From: an uncultured Pseudomonas sp.
GTDB taxonomy: Bacteria > Pseudomonadota > Gammaproteobacteria > Pseudomonadales > Pseudomonadaceae
Assembly: GCF_946885955.1 (NCBI RefSeq)
Contig: NZ_CAMPHI010000050.1
Span: forward strand, 1 to 32,268
Length of the DNA: 32,268 nt
Direction: 5' to 3'
The notes beneath the pieces were generated by a model. It made no database searches. It was not told where the DNA came from and saw nothing but the letters and a program-made list of their open reading frames with translations. The position numbers were made by a program, and so were the translations under genes. Shown here one piece after another: positions 1-8,458 of this stretch. The number at the start of each line of letters is the position of its first letter. Position 1 is the first letter of the stretch.

Positions 1-324
1 CGCGATATGGGGAAGAAGCGGGCCGTTGGAGATCGCGCGTTGGGCTTGAGGCCGGCTGGTGACGCGGAGCGTCACGGGAGGCGTTCCCACGCCGGAGCGT
101 GGGAACGATCCTAAGGCCGCTGATGGCTCCCACGCTCCAGCGTGGGAGCAAGCCTGTGACGCTCCGCGTCACGGCGTTGGTGGGGCACGCGATATGGGGA
201 AGAAGCGGGCCGTTGGAGATCGCGCGTTGGGCTTGAGGCCGGTTGGTGACGCGGAGCGTCACGGGAGGCGTTCCCACGCTGGGAGCGTGGGAACGATTAA
301 CGCGCCAACTACCCAGCCATCGAT
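1..324. repeat. Duplicated non-coding repeat unit with nested hairpins
   Basis: No gene is seen here. Bases 1-110 and 188-297 are near-identical direct copies, 187 bases apart. They differ by one substitution in the left part (ggctgg against ggttgg) and a small change in the hairpin loop. Each copy ends in two hairpins: GTGACGCGGAGCGTCAC, then an arm pair TTCCCACGC / GCGTGGGAA. Between the copies lies a third set in the other orientation (GTGACGCTCCGCGTCAC and GCTCCCACGCTCCAGCGTGG). These hairpins look like intergenic repeats common in Pseudomonas; that link is from memory, not from a search. Confidence 0.75.
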
Positions 325-921
325 TTAGCGCGTGACGATATAAATCCGCCCAGCGGTGTTGTCGCGGGCTGGGGAGTGGGCGTTGCGCCAGCGTCCGGGT
401 ACTGCGTTTTCCCCGGCGGCGAGTTCTTCCGCGGTTGTCTTTGCCGCGTCGGTGACGCCGATGCTGAACGAGGTGGCGTCCGGGTAGCCGCTGGTCAGGG
501 TTTGGGTGCTGGCGGTGGCGGGCCTGGCGTCGTCTTCATACCAGGCCGTGCTGCGCTCGTTGATGTCGATCGCGCCATACTGCTGCATCAACGTCTGCAC
601 CCGGGCGATGGGCGCGTCCGTGTGCAGGGTCACGGTGACCACGGTCGAGCCGCGGCGAACCGCTTCGGGGTATTTGGCCGCCTGGCTATCGGCGTCGTCG
701 CCAAATAGCGAGCGGAAGAAATCGCTGATTTTCTCGCTGAGCGGCTCGTCGCGGCGGTAGCTGTGTTCGGCGATATCCATCAGCGGGGTATCGATGGTGT
801 CCGGGTTGCTGGAAGCCGATAGCTGGATGTCGTCGCCGGGGATGCCCTCGGTGATCAGCTGCTGTTTCACCTCGTCGGCGTCGATGTAGCGGTCAAATGC
901 CGCAATCAGAATATGGATCAT
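325..921 (-). CDS. YflT/general stress protein 17M-like protein
   Basis: This encodes a 198-residue soluble protein of unknown function. The N-terminus (MIHILIAAFDRYIDADEV, then a segment ending GIPGDDIQL) has the pattern of the YflT/general-stress-17M domain: a strand, a helix that pairs residues across a loop, and a second strand. Residues around 88-115 (TVVTVTLHTDAPIARVQTLM) look like a second ferredoxin-like strand-helix half. The C-terminal third is Ala/Thr-rich, of low complexity and probably disordered. The ATG at 921 follows a good ribosome site (GAAGGTGA). The gene stands alone, with over 200 empty bases upstream. The family call is by pattern only, and its role in stress is inferred from relatives. 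Confidence 0.6.
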   Translation of the reverse strand: MIHILIAAFDRYIDADEVKQQLITEGIPGDDIQLSASSNPDTIDTPLMDIAEHSYRRDEPLSEKISDFFRSLFGDDADSQAAKYPEAVRRGSTVVTVTLHTDAPIARVQTLMQQYGAIDINERSTAWYEDDARPATASTQTLTSGYPDATSFSIGVTDAAKTTAEELAAGENAVPGRWRNAHSPARDNTAGRIYIVTR

Positions 922-1133
922 GGCTCACCTTCTTTTCTCGTACAGCGGTGCAGGTCGGGCGCAGGCTCTCACCCGCGGCCCCTGTGCATTGGGCGGGGCA
1001 TGTACGGAGATGGTTCCAGTGGTTTTAGCCAGGGGCGATATGATGCCGGCCACGTTCGAGCGACCTTGTCGGCAATCCAGCCGGCCGCGGCGACCGCCCC
1101 AAGGGCACGGGCGCCGATCGGGCGGCGTCTGGT

Positions 1134-1721
1134 TTACTCCTTGAGGACCATGTCGATGCACATCACCGCGGCGACCACCAGGATGCGCACGCTGTCATCG
1201 GCGGCCACGCTGTCCTTGATCTGCAGCATGTAGTTGTCCGCCGTGGTGAACAGCTCCTTGCCCAGGCCGGCCCATTTCTTCGAGACGCTGGCGAGCTCGT
1301 TTTCCCCGGCCATAAAACGGAAATCCCAACTGGTCCACTTGCCCTTCAGGCTGCAGACCACGGCACCGCTGGCATCCTGCACATCGAACTTGCCGCCGAT
1401 CGAGAACAGCTTCTGGGCGAAGTAGCCGACGACCTGGTCCTGCTCATCCAGCACCTGCACCTTGGACATGAACAGCGAAATCCCGCGCTTGACCGTCAAC
1501 ACTTTCTGCCCGTCCGGCGTACGCACTTCCACCTGAAAAGGCGTCATGCGCTTGTAGTCGGTAAAGCGCAGCAGTTTGGTGATAAAGCCGAGATTCGGCT
1601 CCCGGCACTCGAGCATCTTTTCATTGGTTTGCGGGTTGAATATGTCGTAATTGTTGGCGGCCTTGAACATGCCGACTTGCTCTTTGACAAAGAACAGATT
1701 GCTGCGCAGTGAAGGGTGCAT
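1134..1721 (-). CDS. LURP-one/phospholipid scramblase-related protein
   Basis: This encodes a 195-residue protein with the LURP-one/Tubby-like fold pattern. Short beta strands alternate through the protein, as in YDIFNPQTNEKMLECRE, FQVEVRTPDGQKVLTVKRG, VQVLDEQDQVVGYFAQK, FDVQDASGAVVCSLKGKW and DNYMLQIKDSVAADD. It ends in a hydrophobic helix (VRILVVAAVMCIDMVL) that could touch the membrane, as in scramblase-family members. The length fits the bacterial family. The ATG at 1721 has AAGGA 11 bases upstream. Bacterial members have no settled biochemical role, and the scramblase name should not be read as an activity. The gene is not coupled to either neighbour. Confidence 0.7.
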   Translation of the reverse strand: MHPSLRSNLFFVKEQVGMFKAANNYDIFNPQTNEKMLECREPNLGFITKLLRFTDYKRMTPFQVEVRTPDGQKVLTVKRGISLFMSKVQVLDEQDQVVGYFAQKLFSIGGKFDVQDASGAVVCSLKGKWTSWDFRFMAGENELASVSKKWAGLGKELFTTADNYMLQIKDSVAADDSVRILVVAAVMCIDMVLKE

Positions 1722-1809
1722 GAGGAATCCTTGCTGGGTTATCGGTATTTTTTATCGCGCACCTACCGTGCGCAGACCCGGTATCGCCCGGGCGTGCACA
1801 CGGTCGGTT

Positions 1810-2058
1810 TCAGCGGTTGGCGGCCAGAAACAGGCCAGCAGCGATGAACACCAGCGCCATGATGATCAGCTGGTGAACGGCGCTGTCCTTGAACTTGTAA
1901 ACGGTCTGCCCTTGTTTGGCGTAGATATCGCCTGTCAGCGTGATCAGCAGGGTCGCCGGGATAAACCCCAGCAGCGTGAGCATGACGAACCAGCGCCTGC
2001 GGTAGAGGGGAACCTGCGCATAGGCAAGGCGGGTGATTTCAAAACGATTGACGTCCAT
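1810..2058 (-). CDS. Small two-helix membrane protein
   Basis: This encodes an 82-residue hypothetical protein. The frame is open further upstream, but that extension is Arg/Pro-rich and unlike coding sequence, so the start is placed at MDVNRFEITR (ATG at 2058). After a basic juxtamembrane stretch (YRRRW), residues 24-42 form one membrane helix (FVMLTLLGFIPATLLITLT). Residues 63-80 form a second (QLIIMALVFIAAGLFLAA). A short polar loop (DIYAKQGQTVYKFKDSA) lies between them. No family is recognised. No strong ribosome site is visible, so the start is uncertain. Confidence 0.6.
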   Translation of the reverse strand: MDVNRFEITRLAYAQVPLYRRRWFVMLTLLGFIPATLLITLTGDIYAKQGQTVYKFKDSAVHQLIIMALVFIAAGLFLAANR

Positions 2059-2189
2059 ATCGGGGCTCGGCAGAAAAGACAAGGCAGGGGGGCGAGGCCC
2101 TCGCCGGTGCGGGCGCCATCCGGCGCGCGGTGATTCTAAACTGCCAGCTTCGGACAAGGTGTGCGCTGGTTCCGTTGTGCACGCGTCAG

Positions 2190-3509
2190 CTAGGAGACGT
2201 CGCTCGGAGTCAGCTGCTCGCCGAGGTTGGTCACCCCCAGACAATATTCGCTGTTGCCGCTGCGTTTGGCGGCATACATTGCCTGATCGGCGACATGAAT
2301 CAGGCTGTCGGTGTTCGGACCATGCTCCGGAAACATGGCAATGCCCAGGCTGGCCCCGACCTTGAGGCTGAGGTCGCCGAGGTCGATCGGCTGGGTTAGC
2401 GGCAGCAGCAGCTTTTCGCCGATCGTTCGCGTGTCCTCATGCAGGCTGCGGCTCAGGCTCAGCCCTTCGATCACCCCGACGAATTCATCGCCGCCCAGCC
2501 GCGCCAGCAGGTCGGATTCGCGTAGTGTCTGGCGTAGGCGCTCGGCCAGGCTGACCAGCAAGCGGTCGCCAATCGCATGGCCGTGCATATCGTTGATCTG
2601 CTTGAAGCCATTGAGATCGATAAATACCAGCGCCACCCGGGTGCCCCTGGTGCGCGCACGCGCCAGCGCCTGGGTGAGGAATTCTTCCAGCTGCAAGCGG
2701 TTGGGCAGCCCGGTCAGCGGGTCGTGGCGGGCGAGTCTTTGCAGTTGGCTGACCGAGGCCTTCTCGTCGGTGATGTCGCGCACCACGCCCATCATCCGGG
2801 TCGGCTGACCGTTGGCATCCTTGATCACATTGCCGGTTTCGCGTAACCAGCGGATGCTGCCGTCAGGCCAGACCACCCGATATTCTTCGTCGTGGTTTTG
2901 CCCGGTTTCGATGCAGCGCTGCTCCCCGGCGCGCACCCGCTCGCGGTCATCGGGGTGAACGCTGCTGCAGAACAGCTCATAGCTTGGGGTTACCTCGCCG
3001 GGTTTGAAACCGAACATGCCGTAGATGGCCTCCGACCAATACAGCTTCTCGGTATCGATCGACCAGTCCCAGGTGCCCATGCTGGCAAAGTATTGGCTGC
3101 GCTTGAAACGCTCGGCGTCCTCGGCGGGGTTGTTTTGGAGCGCCGGAGCCTGGGTCAGCACTATGACATCGCCATGCTGAGCGGTTGCCCGCCGGTTGAC
3201 CTCCAGCACCTGCTGCCTGCCTTCGATTGTCAGGGTGCATTGCAAGTGCTCGCTGGCGTGCGGGTTGAACTGCGGCAGCCACTGTTGCAGCGCGGTGCCT
3301 GCTAACCCGGTTTTGGATTGTCCCAGCAACCTGGCCGCTGCGGCGTTGTGTAGGCGAATGCAACCATCACCGTCCACCAGCAAAACTCCATGGGGCAGTG
3401 CTTCGAGCAGGGCGCGCTGCTGTTCCAGTTGTCGCCGGCGCTGCAGTAGTGCAAGCAGCAACAGCGGAATCACTAGCGCAGCGATGAAGACGAGTCCGGA
3501 GGAAATCAT
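2190..3509 (-). CDS. Membrane-anchored PAS-GGDEF diguanylate cyclase
   Basis: This probably makes cyclic di-GMP from two GTP at the inner membrane. Domain order is one N-terminal membrane helix (LVFIAALVIPLLLLALL), a PAS-like domain (LPHGVLLVDGDGCIRLHNAA), then a PAS_3 domain with its PAC tail (WDWSIDTEKLYWSEAIYGMF to GVVRDITDEK). A complete GGDEF domain comes last. The active-site motif is RLGGDEF. The product-inhibition site RxxD (RESD) sits five residues before GGDEF, so the enzyme should be active and feedback-controlled. No EAL domain is present. The reading frame can also begin with TTG at 3533, eight codons earlier; ATG at 3509 is preferred, though neither has a clear ribosome site. 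It stands alone, and the PAS ligand is unknown. Confidence 0.88.
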   Translation of the reverse strand: MISSGLVFIAALVIPLLLLALLQRRRQLEQQRALLEALPHGVLLVDGDGCIRLHNAAAARLLGQSKTGLAGTALQQWLPQFNPHASEHLQCTLTIEGRQQVLEVNRRATAQHGDVIVLTQAPALQNNPAEDAERFKRSQYFASMGTWDWSIDTEKLYWSEAIYGMFGFKPGEVTPSYELFCSSVHPDDRERVRAGEQRCIETGQNHDEEYRVVWPDGSIRWLRETGNVIKDANGQPTRMMGVVRDITDEKASVSQLQRLARHDPLTGLPNRLQLEEFLTQALARARTRGTRVALVFIDLNGFKQINDMHGHAIGDRLLVSLAERLRQTLRESDLLARLGGDEFVGVIEGLSLSRSLHEDTRTIGEKLLLPLTQPIDLGDLSLKVGASLGIAMFPEHGPNTDSLIHVADQAMYAAKRSGNSEYCLGVTNLGEQLTPSDVS

Positions 3510-3755
3510 TGACTTGTAAGAGGCACTGCTCAATGAGGGTGATGCTGGCCATTATGCATGCTTCGCGCGGCTTTAGTCGGCCACTTCCAGCGGTGCGGCG
3601 GCTCAGGTTCTGCAATGCTGTGCAATTAATAGCAGGGGCAAGCAGTCTGATGAGGGCAAATTGCCATCAGAAGAATCTTTGCATAAAGTGTCGCGTCTAT
3701 CGCGCTGGCACTGTCCAGGCCGGTGGAATAAATCAATAAACAAGGACGATTCACA

Positions 3756-4388
3756 ATGAAGTTGAAATTATTGGGAATGGCGCTGGTCTTGACTTTGGCC
3801 GGTTGCGCCAGTTTCCCTGGAGACCAGGTTCCAGAAACCACGCTGCCTTCTATGGCCAGCTACCAGCAACGCCCTAGCGTGTTCGTCGATTTTACTTTCT
3901 ATCAAGGTAAAGCGAACGATAGCAAGGCCGTCGAATCACCCCAGGCAAAGGAATTGCTTAAGCCGCAGCTTGAAGCTTCTTTGCGCGACTCGGGACTATT
4001 CAGCCGGTACACGCTCGACGAATTTCAGAAACAGCCCGGCGACTACACGCTCAAGCTGAATGTCTACAACAGCGGCTCCGCAGGTGCAGCAATGGTCAGC
4101 GGCATGATTTCCGGCTTCACTTTTATGGTGATACCGGCTACCGCCAAGGATGAGTACACCATGACATTGCAGGTTCTGGACGAACAGGGCCAAGCGGTTT
4201 CGACTGGGCAGAACAATGATTCGATACGCACCTGGATGGGGTTGATCTTCATCCCGATGATGGCGCACACCCCGGCCGACGCGCTCAACGACAGTTTCCG
4301 TCGCCAGCTCAATGCCTTGCTGAAGCAAATGGTCGATCAGCAGGTTTTGAAGTACGCACAAGGGGTTGTTTTGCCGCTGCGCGGCTGA
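3756..4388 (+). CDS. Outer-membrane-type lipoprotein, unknown function
   Basis: This encodes a 210-residue secreted lipoprotein. The signal peptide MKLKLLGMALVLTLAGC ends in a clear lipobox (LAGC), and Ala-Ser after the Cys favours sorting to the outer membrane. A mature region of about 190 residues mixes helix and strand. Around residues 108-128 it has a Gly/Ala-rich hydrophobic segment (GAAMVSGMISGFTFMVIPAT) that could pack against the membrane. A second hydrophobic stretch (MGLIFIPMMAH) follows near residue 165. The ATG at 3756 has AAGGA upstream. It converges on another lipoprotein gene of similar layout (4430-4978), sharing a terminator with it. The two resemble each other in plan, with a Gly/Ala-rich segment near the C-terminal third, but homology was not established. 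Confidence 0.75.
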   Translation: MKLKLLGMALVLTLAGCASFPGDQVPETTLPSMASYQQRPSVFVDFTFYQGKANDSKAVESPQAKELLKPQLEASLRDSGLFSRYTLDEFQKQPGDYTLKLNVYNSGSAGAAMVSGMISGFTFMVIPATAKDEYTMTLQVLDEQGQAVSTGQNNDSIRTWMGLIFIPMMAHTPADALNDSFRRQLNALLKQMVDQQVLKYAQGVVLPLRG

Positions 4389-4391
4389 CCT

Positions 4392-4423
4392 AAATAGGCG
4401 CGCCGTCGTTGGCGCGCCTATTT
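4392..4423. terminator. Bidirectional terminator between convergent lipoprotein genes
   Basis: A perfect 13-base stem (AAATAGGCGCGCC pairing with GGCGCGCCTATTT) and a 6-base loop. The A/T ends give a U-run on both strands. It lies four bases after one stop codon and just before the other, so it can end transcripts from both sides. Confidence 0.85.
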
Positions 4424-4429
4424 CTGCAG

Positions 4430-4978
4430 TTACTGCTTCATCGCTTGGATGAATGCAGGGTCCTGATACAGCTCTGCCAGCAGCTTGCGCACCAACGGGT
4501 TGAACGCATTGGCCGCCGCCGGAATCGCAATGGCGCCGACGAAGCTGCTGTCCCAAGTACTGGTTACCGTCTTGCTGCTGCTATAGAGGGAGCGCTCGCC
4601 TTCGCGTAGATTGAAATCCGCGCTGATCGCGCCGCTGCCGGTGCCGACTGCTGCATCCAGTTTGCTCTGGCGCAGCTGTACATCCAGATGCCGCGAGGCG
4701 GCCGGGTCCAATAATCCCGCCAGACGCAGCTCGTCTTCGAGTGCCTTTTGTACGTGCTTACTGATCGACCCTTCCGGGCTGCTGATAGGGTTGGCGCGGA
4801 CGGAAATCGAATCCTGCCCCTTGTCAGCCGTGACTTTCGGCGAATTCAGTTTGGTCAGTGGAGCCTGATTCTTCAGCGTTTGTACGTTATCGAAATTTGC
4901 ATCGTAGCGTGTCATCGCAACGCCGCATCCTTGGAGGGTCAGGGCGATAGTGGCAAGACAGAAAAAACGCTTCAGCAT
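4430..4978 (-). CDS. Lipoprotein, unknown function
   Basis: This encodes a 182-residue lipoprotein. The signal peptide MLKRFFCLATIALTLQGC ends in a lipobox (LQGC). The start is ATG at 4978 because AAGGGA lies just upstream and the signal peptide begins there, although the frame is open to 5044. The mature part has a conserved-looking polar domain (ADKGQDSISVRANPIS, then KHVQKALEDELRLAGLL), which resembles envelope lipoproteins that assemble through a mixed alpha/beta domain. A helical C-terminus (VRKLLAELYQDPAFIQAMKQ) follows an Ala-rich hydrophobic segment (FVGAIAIPAAANAF). No function is recognised. Confidence 0.72.
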   Translation of the reverse strand: MLKRFFCLATIALTLQGCGVAMTRYDANFDNVQTLKNQAPLTKLNSPKVTADKGQDSISVRANPISSPEGSISKHVQKALEDELRLAGLLDPAASRHLDVQLRQSKLDAAVGTGSGAISADFNLREGERSLYSSSKTVTSTWDSSFVGAIAIPAAANAFNPLVRKLLAELYQDPAFIQAMKQ

Positions 4979-5043
4979 GTGAATCCCTTCGGGTAGGAGT
5001 AATGGAGGCGCGATGCTAGCACAATAGTGGCTTCTGTCTGGCA

Positions 5044-5097
5044 AATGGACGCTGGAGCGTCGAGGGAGGCATTCCTACACGGAGCGTTGGAACGATC
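5044..5097 (+). repeat. Diverged copy of the left-end hairpin repeat
   Basis: The stretch from GACGCTGGAGCGTC to GGAACGATC aligns base for base with 61-110, with scattered substitutions (for example CATTCCTACACGGAGCG against CGTTCCCACGCCGGAGCG). Both hairpins are weakened by these changes, so this looks like an old, decaying copy. It lies in the region upstream of the hydroxylase gene. Confidence 0.65.
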
Positions 5098-5221
5098 AAT
5101 TTCACATGCGGTGGCGGGGACATTCCGCAGTGCAGCAGCTACGGTAGTTCGTACCCATGATAGATATTCTCACCTGCGAACGATTGGCTTTATAATCCGC
5201 GCTTTTTAGCGAGACCTGCCC

Positions 5222-6253
5222 GTGGGAGTACTTGCGACTATCCATGACTGCTTGAGCAAACTGGTTATTGAGCCGGTGGTTCAGCAGTTTTCGGGCATTT
5301 TCGACTTTAACGGCCGTTTTGGTCTGCTCTTCCTCGGCATTTCCTGCGCCGTCGCCTACGGCCTGTACCGCTCCAGAAAGCGACGGGGGCTGACTGATGC
5401 GGGGTCGTTCTGGCAGTTCATCGGCGGCAGCCGGGTGTACCTGCACCGCTCGGCGCTGCTGGATTACCGCTACTACTTCGTGCGCGGCATTCTGAAGGTC
5501 GCCCTGGTGGTGCCCATCGTCGGTCTGGTCGACCCCTATATCCTGCGCTCGGCCGATTACATCGCCTTTTTCAGCAACCTGTGGGGCGCGCGTCCGCAGC
5601 TCGGGGAGAGCCTTGGATTGTCCCTGCTCTACGGGCTTGGGGTGTTTCTGGTAAGCGATTTCGTTCATTACTGGACCCACCGCGCGTTCCATTGCCGCTG
5701 GTTGTGGGCGTTCCACAAGGTGCATCACTCGGCGCCGGTGCTGGTGCCGGCCACTGCGAGCCGCGTGCATTTTCTCGAGAAGCTGCTCGGCAAGCTGTTC
5801 ATGCTCGCCTGCCTCGGCGTCTACGCGGGCGTGTTCTGGTATGCCTGCGGCGGCAAGGTCAGCCGCTACACGCTGTTCGGCGTGACCTATCTGGTATTCA
5901 TCTGCAACGCGCTGGCGGCCAACCTGCGGCATAGCCATGTCTGGCTGTCGTTCGGGCCGCGGCTCGAACACCTGTTCAATAGCCCGGCGCAGCACCAGAT
6001 CCATCACAGCGACGCGCCCCATCATTTCCACAAGAACTTCGGCACCAACCTGTCGTTGTGGGACTGGATGTTCGGCACCCTCTATGTCACCAACGCCAAG
6101 CCGGAAACCCTGCGCTTCGGCACCGCGGAGCAGGATGCCCACCGCTATATGACGCTCTATGGCCTGATCGTCACCCCCTTCGTCGACACCGCCCGCCTGT
6201 TATTCCCGGCCAAACGCGGCCGCGAAACCCTCGAACCCGCGAGTCACGGATAA
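5222..6253 (+). CDS. Sterol desaturase/fatty acid hydroxylase family protein
   Basis: This is an integral membrane di-iron oxygenase of the sterol desaturase/fatty acid hydroxylase superfamily, 343 residues. The iron-binding histidine clusters are present in order: HYWTHRAFH, HKVHH, then HQIHHS with a following HHFH. Several membrane helices precede and separate them (IVGLVDPYILRSADYIAFF; LLYGLGVFLVSDFVHYW; LFMLACLGVYAGVFWYA). The family inserts hydroxyl groups or double bonds into lipid substrates using O2; the substrate here cannot be told. The start is GTG at 5222, and no in-frame ATG lies nearby. It stands alone between a decayed repeat and the DJ-1 gene. Confidence 0.85.
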   Translation: MGVLATIHDCLSKLVIEPVVQQFSGIFDFNGRFGLLFLGISCAVAYGLYRSRKRRGLTDAGSFWQFIGGSRVYLHRSALLDYRYYFVRGILKVALVVPIVGLVDPYILRSADYIAFFSNLWGARPQLGESLGLSLLYGLGVFLVSDFVHYWTHRAFHCRWLWAFHKVHHSAPVLVPATASRVHFLEKLLGKLFMLACLGVYAGVFWYACGGKVSRYTLFGVTYLVFICNALAANLRHSHVWLSFGPRLEHLFNSPAQHQIHHSDAPHHFHKNFGTNLSLWDWMFGTLYVTNAKPETLRFGTAEQDAHRYMTLYGLIVTPFVDTARLLFPAKRGRETLEPASHG

Positions 6254-6397
6254 CGCCTCGCGCATCCCGCAGGGCGCCGCCGCACGGCGGGGCGAGGCGC
6301 AAGCTGCCTGTATGGACGTAGCCGCGAGCAACTGTGTCTATCTCCCGCCCACGCGCGGGCCGAGAATGGCCGCTCACTACAATGCGCCGAGCCTGCC

Positions 6398-7006
6398 ATG
6401 CATATCGCCATCCTCACCTTCGACGGCTTCAACGAGCTGGATTCGCTGATCGCCCTGGGCATTCTCAACCGCATCAAGCAGCCGGGTTGGCGCGTGTCTC
6501 TGGCGTCGCCGAGCGAAACGGTGACCTCGATGAATGGCGTACAACTGCGGCGCCAGGCCGCGTTGGAGGAAGTCGAAACATGCGATGCCGTGCTCGTCGG
6601 CAGCGGCATCAAAACCCGCGAGATAGCCGAGGACGTCGCCCTGATGCAGACGCTTTCGCGGCTCGATCCCGGCCGCCAGCTGATCGGCGCGCAGTGCTCC
6701 GGCACCTTGCTGCTGGCAAAGCTGGGGCTGCTGAACGGCGTTCCTGGCTGCACCGATCTGACCACCAAGCCCTGGGTGCAGGAGGCCGGTATCGAGGTGC
6801 TCGAACAACCCTTCTTCGCCCGCGGCAACCTGGCCACAGCTGGCGGCTGCCTGGCTTCGATCTACCTCGCCGCCTGGACCCTGGCGCGCCTGCTCGGGCG
6901 CGAGGCCGCAGCCGAGGCGCTGTACTACGTCGCACCGGTAGGGGAGAAGGCGGATTACGTCGAACGGGCGCTCGGCAACATCACGCCTTATTTACCCGTC
7001 AGCTAG
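6398..7006 (+). CDS. DJ-1/PfpI family protein
   Basis: This encodes a 202-residue class I glutamine amidotransferase-like (flavodoxin fold) protein. It opens with the usual first strand and loop (HIAILTFDGFNELDSLIALG). The nucleophile-elbow Cys is in GAQCSGTLLLA at about residue 106. A Gly-rich segment follows (LATAGGCLASIYLAAWTLAR), where AraC-fused and PfpI members have their histidine or glycine elbow. No HTH domain is fused to it. Members act as chaperones, deglycases, isonitrile hydratases or hydrolases, and the sequence alone does not choose between these. It lies 90 bases before a methyltransferase gene in the same direction and may share its transcript. Confidence 0.82.
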   Translation: MHIAILTFDGFNELDSLIALGILNRIKQPGWRVSLASPSETVTSMNGVQLRRQAALEEVETCDAVLVGSGIKTREIAEDVALMQTLSRLDPGRQLIGAQCSGTLLLAKLGLLNGVPGCTDLTTKPWVQEAGIEVLEQPFFARGNLATAGGCLASIYLAAWTLARLLGREAAAEALYYVAPVGEKADYVERALGNITPYLPVS

Positions 7007-7096
7007 GAACCGCGGGACGTTTTCCAACGATGCGCAGGCTGCCGGTTGGTGTACGATGCGCCGCCCTCCATAGCCCGCTGAAACCGCCAGGTCCCC

Positions 7097-7840
7097 ATGC
7101 CCGCCAATGCCCTGTATACCGACCTTTCCGGTTATTACGATCTGATGTGTGCCGGCATCGACTACCAGGCGCAAAGCCACTGCGTGCACAGGCTGCAGCA
7201 GCTTTTCGGTAACGGCGGCAAAAAGCACCTCGACCTCGCCTGCGGAACGGGGCCGCATGTGCGCCATTTCATCGATTTCGGCTACCAAAGCGGCGGGCTC
7301 GACATCAATCAGCCGATGCTCGATAGAGCCGCCATTCGCTGCCCGCAGGCGCAGTTCTCATTGCAGGACATGTGCGATTTTCAGGTGGCCGAGCCGCTGG
7401 ATCTGATCACCTGCTTTCTCTATTCCATCCACTACAGCGGCGGGCTGGAGAGGTTGAAGGCGTGCCTTCTCAGCGTGCATCACGCGCTCAACCGCGACGG
7501 CGTCTTCTGCTTCAACGTCGTCGACAAGCACAAGATCGACAACGCGCTATCGGCGAACCATAGCGCCGAGCAGGATGGCAGCCGCTTCGTTTTCAGTTCC
7601 GCTTGGCACTACGCAGGCGCGGGCGAACAACAGTCGCTGAAACTCAGTATCGAAAAGACCCGCGACGGGGAAACCCAGGTATGGCACGACGAGCACCCGA
7701 TGGTCGCACTGGGTTTCGTCGAGTTGCAGGAGATTTTGCGGCCGTACTTCGAGGTTCATGTTTTCGAGCATGACTACGAAAAGCTCATCCCCTGGAACAA
7801 CGTCTCAGGTAATGCCCTGTTCGTCTGCGTGAAAATCTAG
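7097..7840 (+). CDS. Class I SAM-dependent methyltransferase
   Basis: This encodes a 247-residue soluble methyltransferase. Motif I is HLDLACGTGPHVRHF at about residues 48-62. The acidic end of strand 2 is GLDINQPML, and the post-motif region (LDLITCFLYSIHYS) fits the Methyltransf_25/11 fold. The N-terminus (LYTDLSGYYDLMCAGIDY) is typical of small-molecule methyltransferases in which an initial Tyr-rich helix caps the active site. The substrate is unknown. A strong hairpin follows about 55 bases after the stop. It may be co-transcribed with the preceding DJ-1 gene. Confidence 0.85.
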   Translation: MPANALYTDLSGYYDLMCAGIDYQAQSHCVHRLQQLFGNGGKKHLDLACGTGPHVRHFIDFGYQSGGLDINQPMLDRAAIRCPQAQFSLQDMCDFQVAEPLDLITCFLYSIHYSGGLERLKACLLSVHHALNRDGVFCFNVVDKHKIDNALSANHSAEQDGSRFVFSSAWHYAGAGEQQSLKLSIEKTRDGETQVWHDEHPMVALGFVELQEILRPYFEVHVFEHDYEKLIPWNNVSGNALFVCVKI

Positions 7841-7894
7841 AGCCCTGGCCTCTGCATCCCGACCTTAACGGCTGATGGGCGCGGCAGTGTCGCA

Positions 7895-7920
7895 TCCCAC
7901 GTCGACGCCTCGACGTGGGA
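7895..7920. terminator. Strong hairpin between convergent genes
   Basis: TCCCACGTCGA and TCGACGTGGGA form a perfect 11-base stem with a 4-base loop, between the convergent methyltransferase and cupin genes. There is no T-run, so it may be a repeat of the CCCACG..CGTGGG type rather than a classical terminator. Confidence 0.5.
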
Positions 7921-7937
7921 AGGATCAAAGTGCGGTA

Positions 7938-8282
7938 TCAGGCGAAGACGAAATACTTGCGCACGGTTTCCACGACTTCCCAGGTGCCCTTCATCCCGGG
8001 CTCGATCACGAACACGTCGCCCGCTTTCAGATGCACCGGCTGCTCGCCTTCCGGGGTGATCACGCAGTAGCCGTCGAGGAAGTGGCAATACTCCCACTTG
8101 TCGTAATTCACCTCGAACTTGCCGGGGGTGCAGATCCAGGTGCCCATGATCTTGCTGCCGTCCTTGGACAGGTAGGCATTGAGGTTCACGGTATGCGGGT
8201 CGCCGCCGATGCGCTTCCATTTGGTGGCGTCCACAACGGGCGTAGGGCAGGTTTCGCGCAAAACGGTGATGAAGTCGGACAT
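7938..8282 (-). CDS. Cupin_3 (EutQ-like) domain protein
   Basis: This encodes a 114-residue single-domain cupin. The beta-barrel motifs are recognisable: WEYCHFLDGYCVITPEG (motif 1 region, with a Cys-His pair) and LKAGDVFVIEPGMKGTWEV (motif 2). This is the Cupin_3 pattern found in EutQ and ureidoglycolate-hydrolase-like proteins. The open frame reaches 8321, but ATG at 8282 (MSDFITVLRE) has GGAG at the right distance and fits the family's length. The function is unknown. It lies downstream of the MerR-family gene in the same direction, 176 bases away, so co-regulation is possible but not shown. Confidence 0.8.
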   Translation of the reverse strand: MSDFITVLRETCPTPVVDATKWKRIGGDPHTVNLNAYLSKDGSKIMGTWICTPGKFEVNYDKWEYCHFLDGYCVITPEGEQPVHLKAGDVFVIEPGMKGTWEVVETVRKYFVFA

Positions 8283-8458
8283 TTCAGCTCCAGATCGGTC
8301 GGATAAACGATCCGTGACCATAGGCGCAACGCTTTGCCGAAGGCTGCCTGAATCCGACCCCGAAGTGCCTATAGGCGCATCGTTCGGGTGCTCCGTGGAG
8401 GCCCGGGCAGATCAACATGGCAGCCTCTTGCCGGCCCTGCGCTCAACCCATCCGGGCC

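Noticed and set aside
1..324. Possible CRISPR or attachment site
   Set aside because: Only two long copies with hairpins, no spacer pattern, no tRNA or integrase nearby.
5102..6142. 346-residue open frame on the minus strand
   Set aside because: It lies opposite the sterol desaturase gene and its translation is Gln/Arg/Glu-rich with no domain; the plus-strand gene has clear His motifs.
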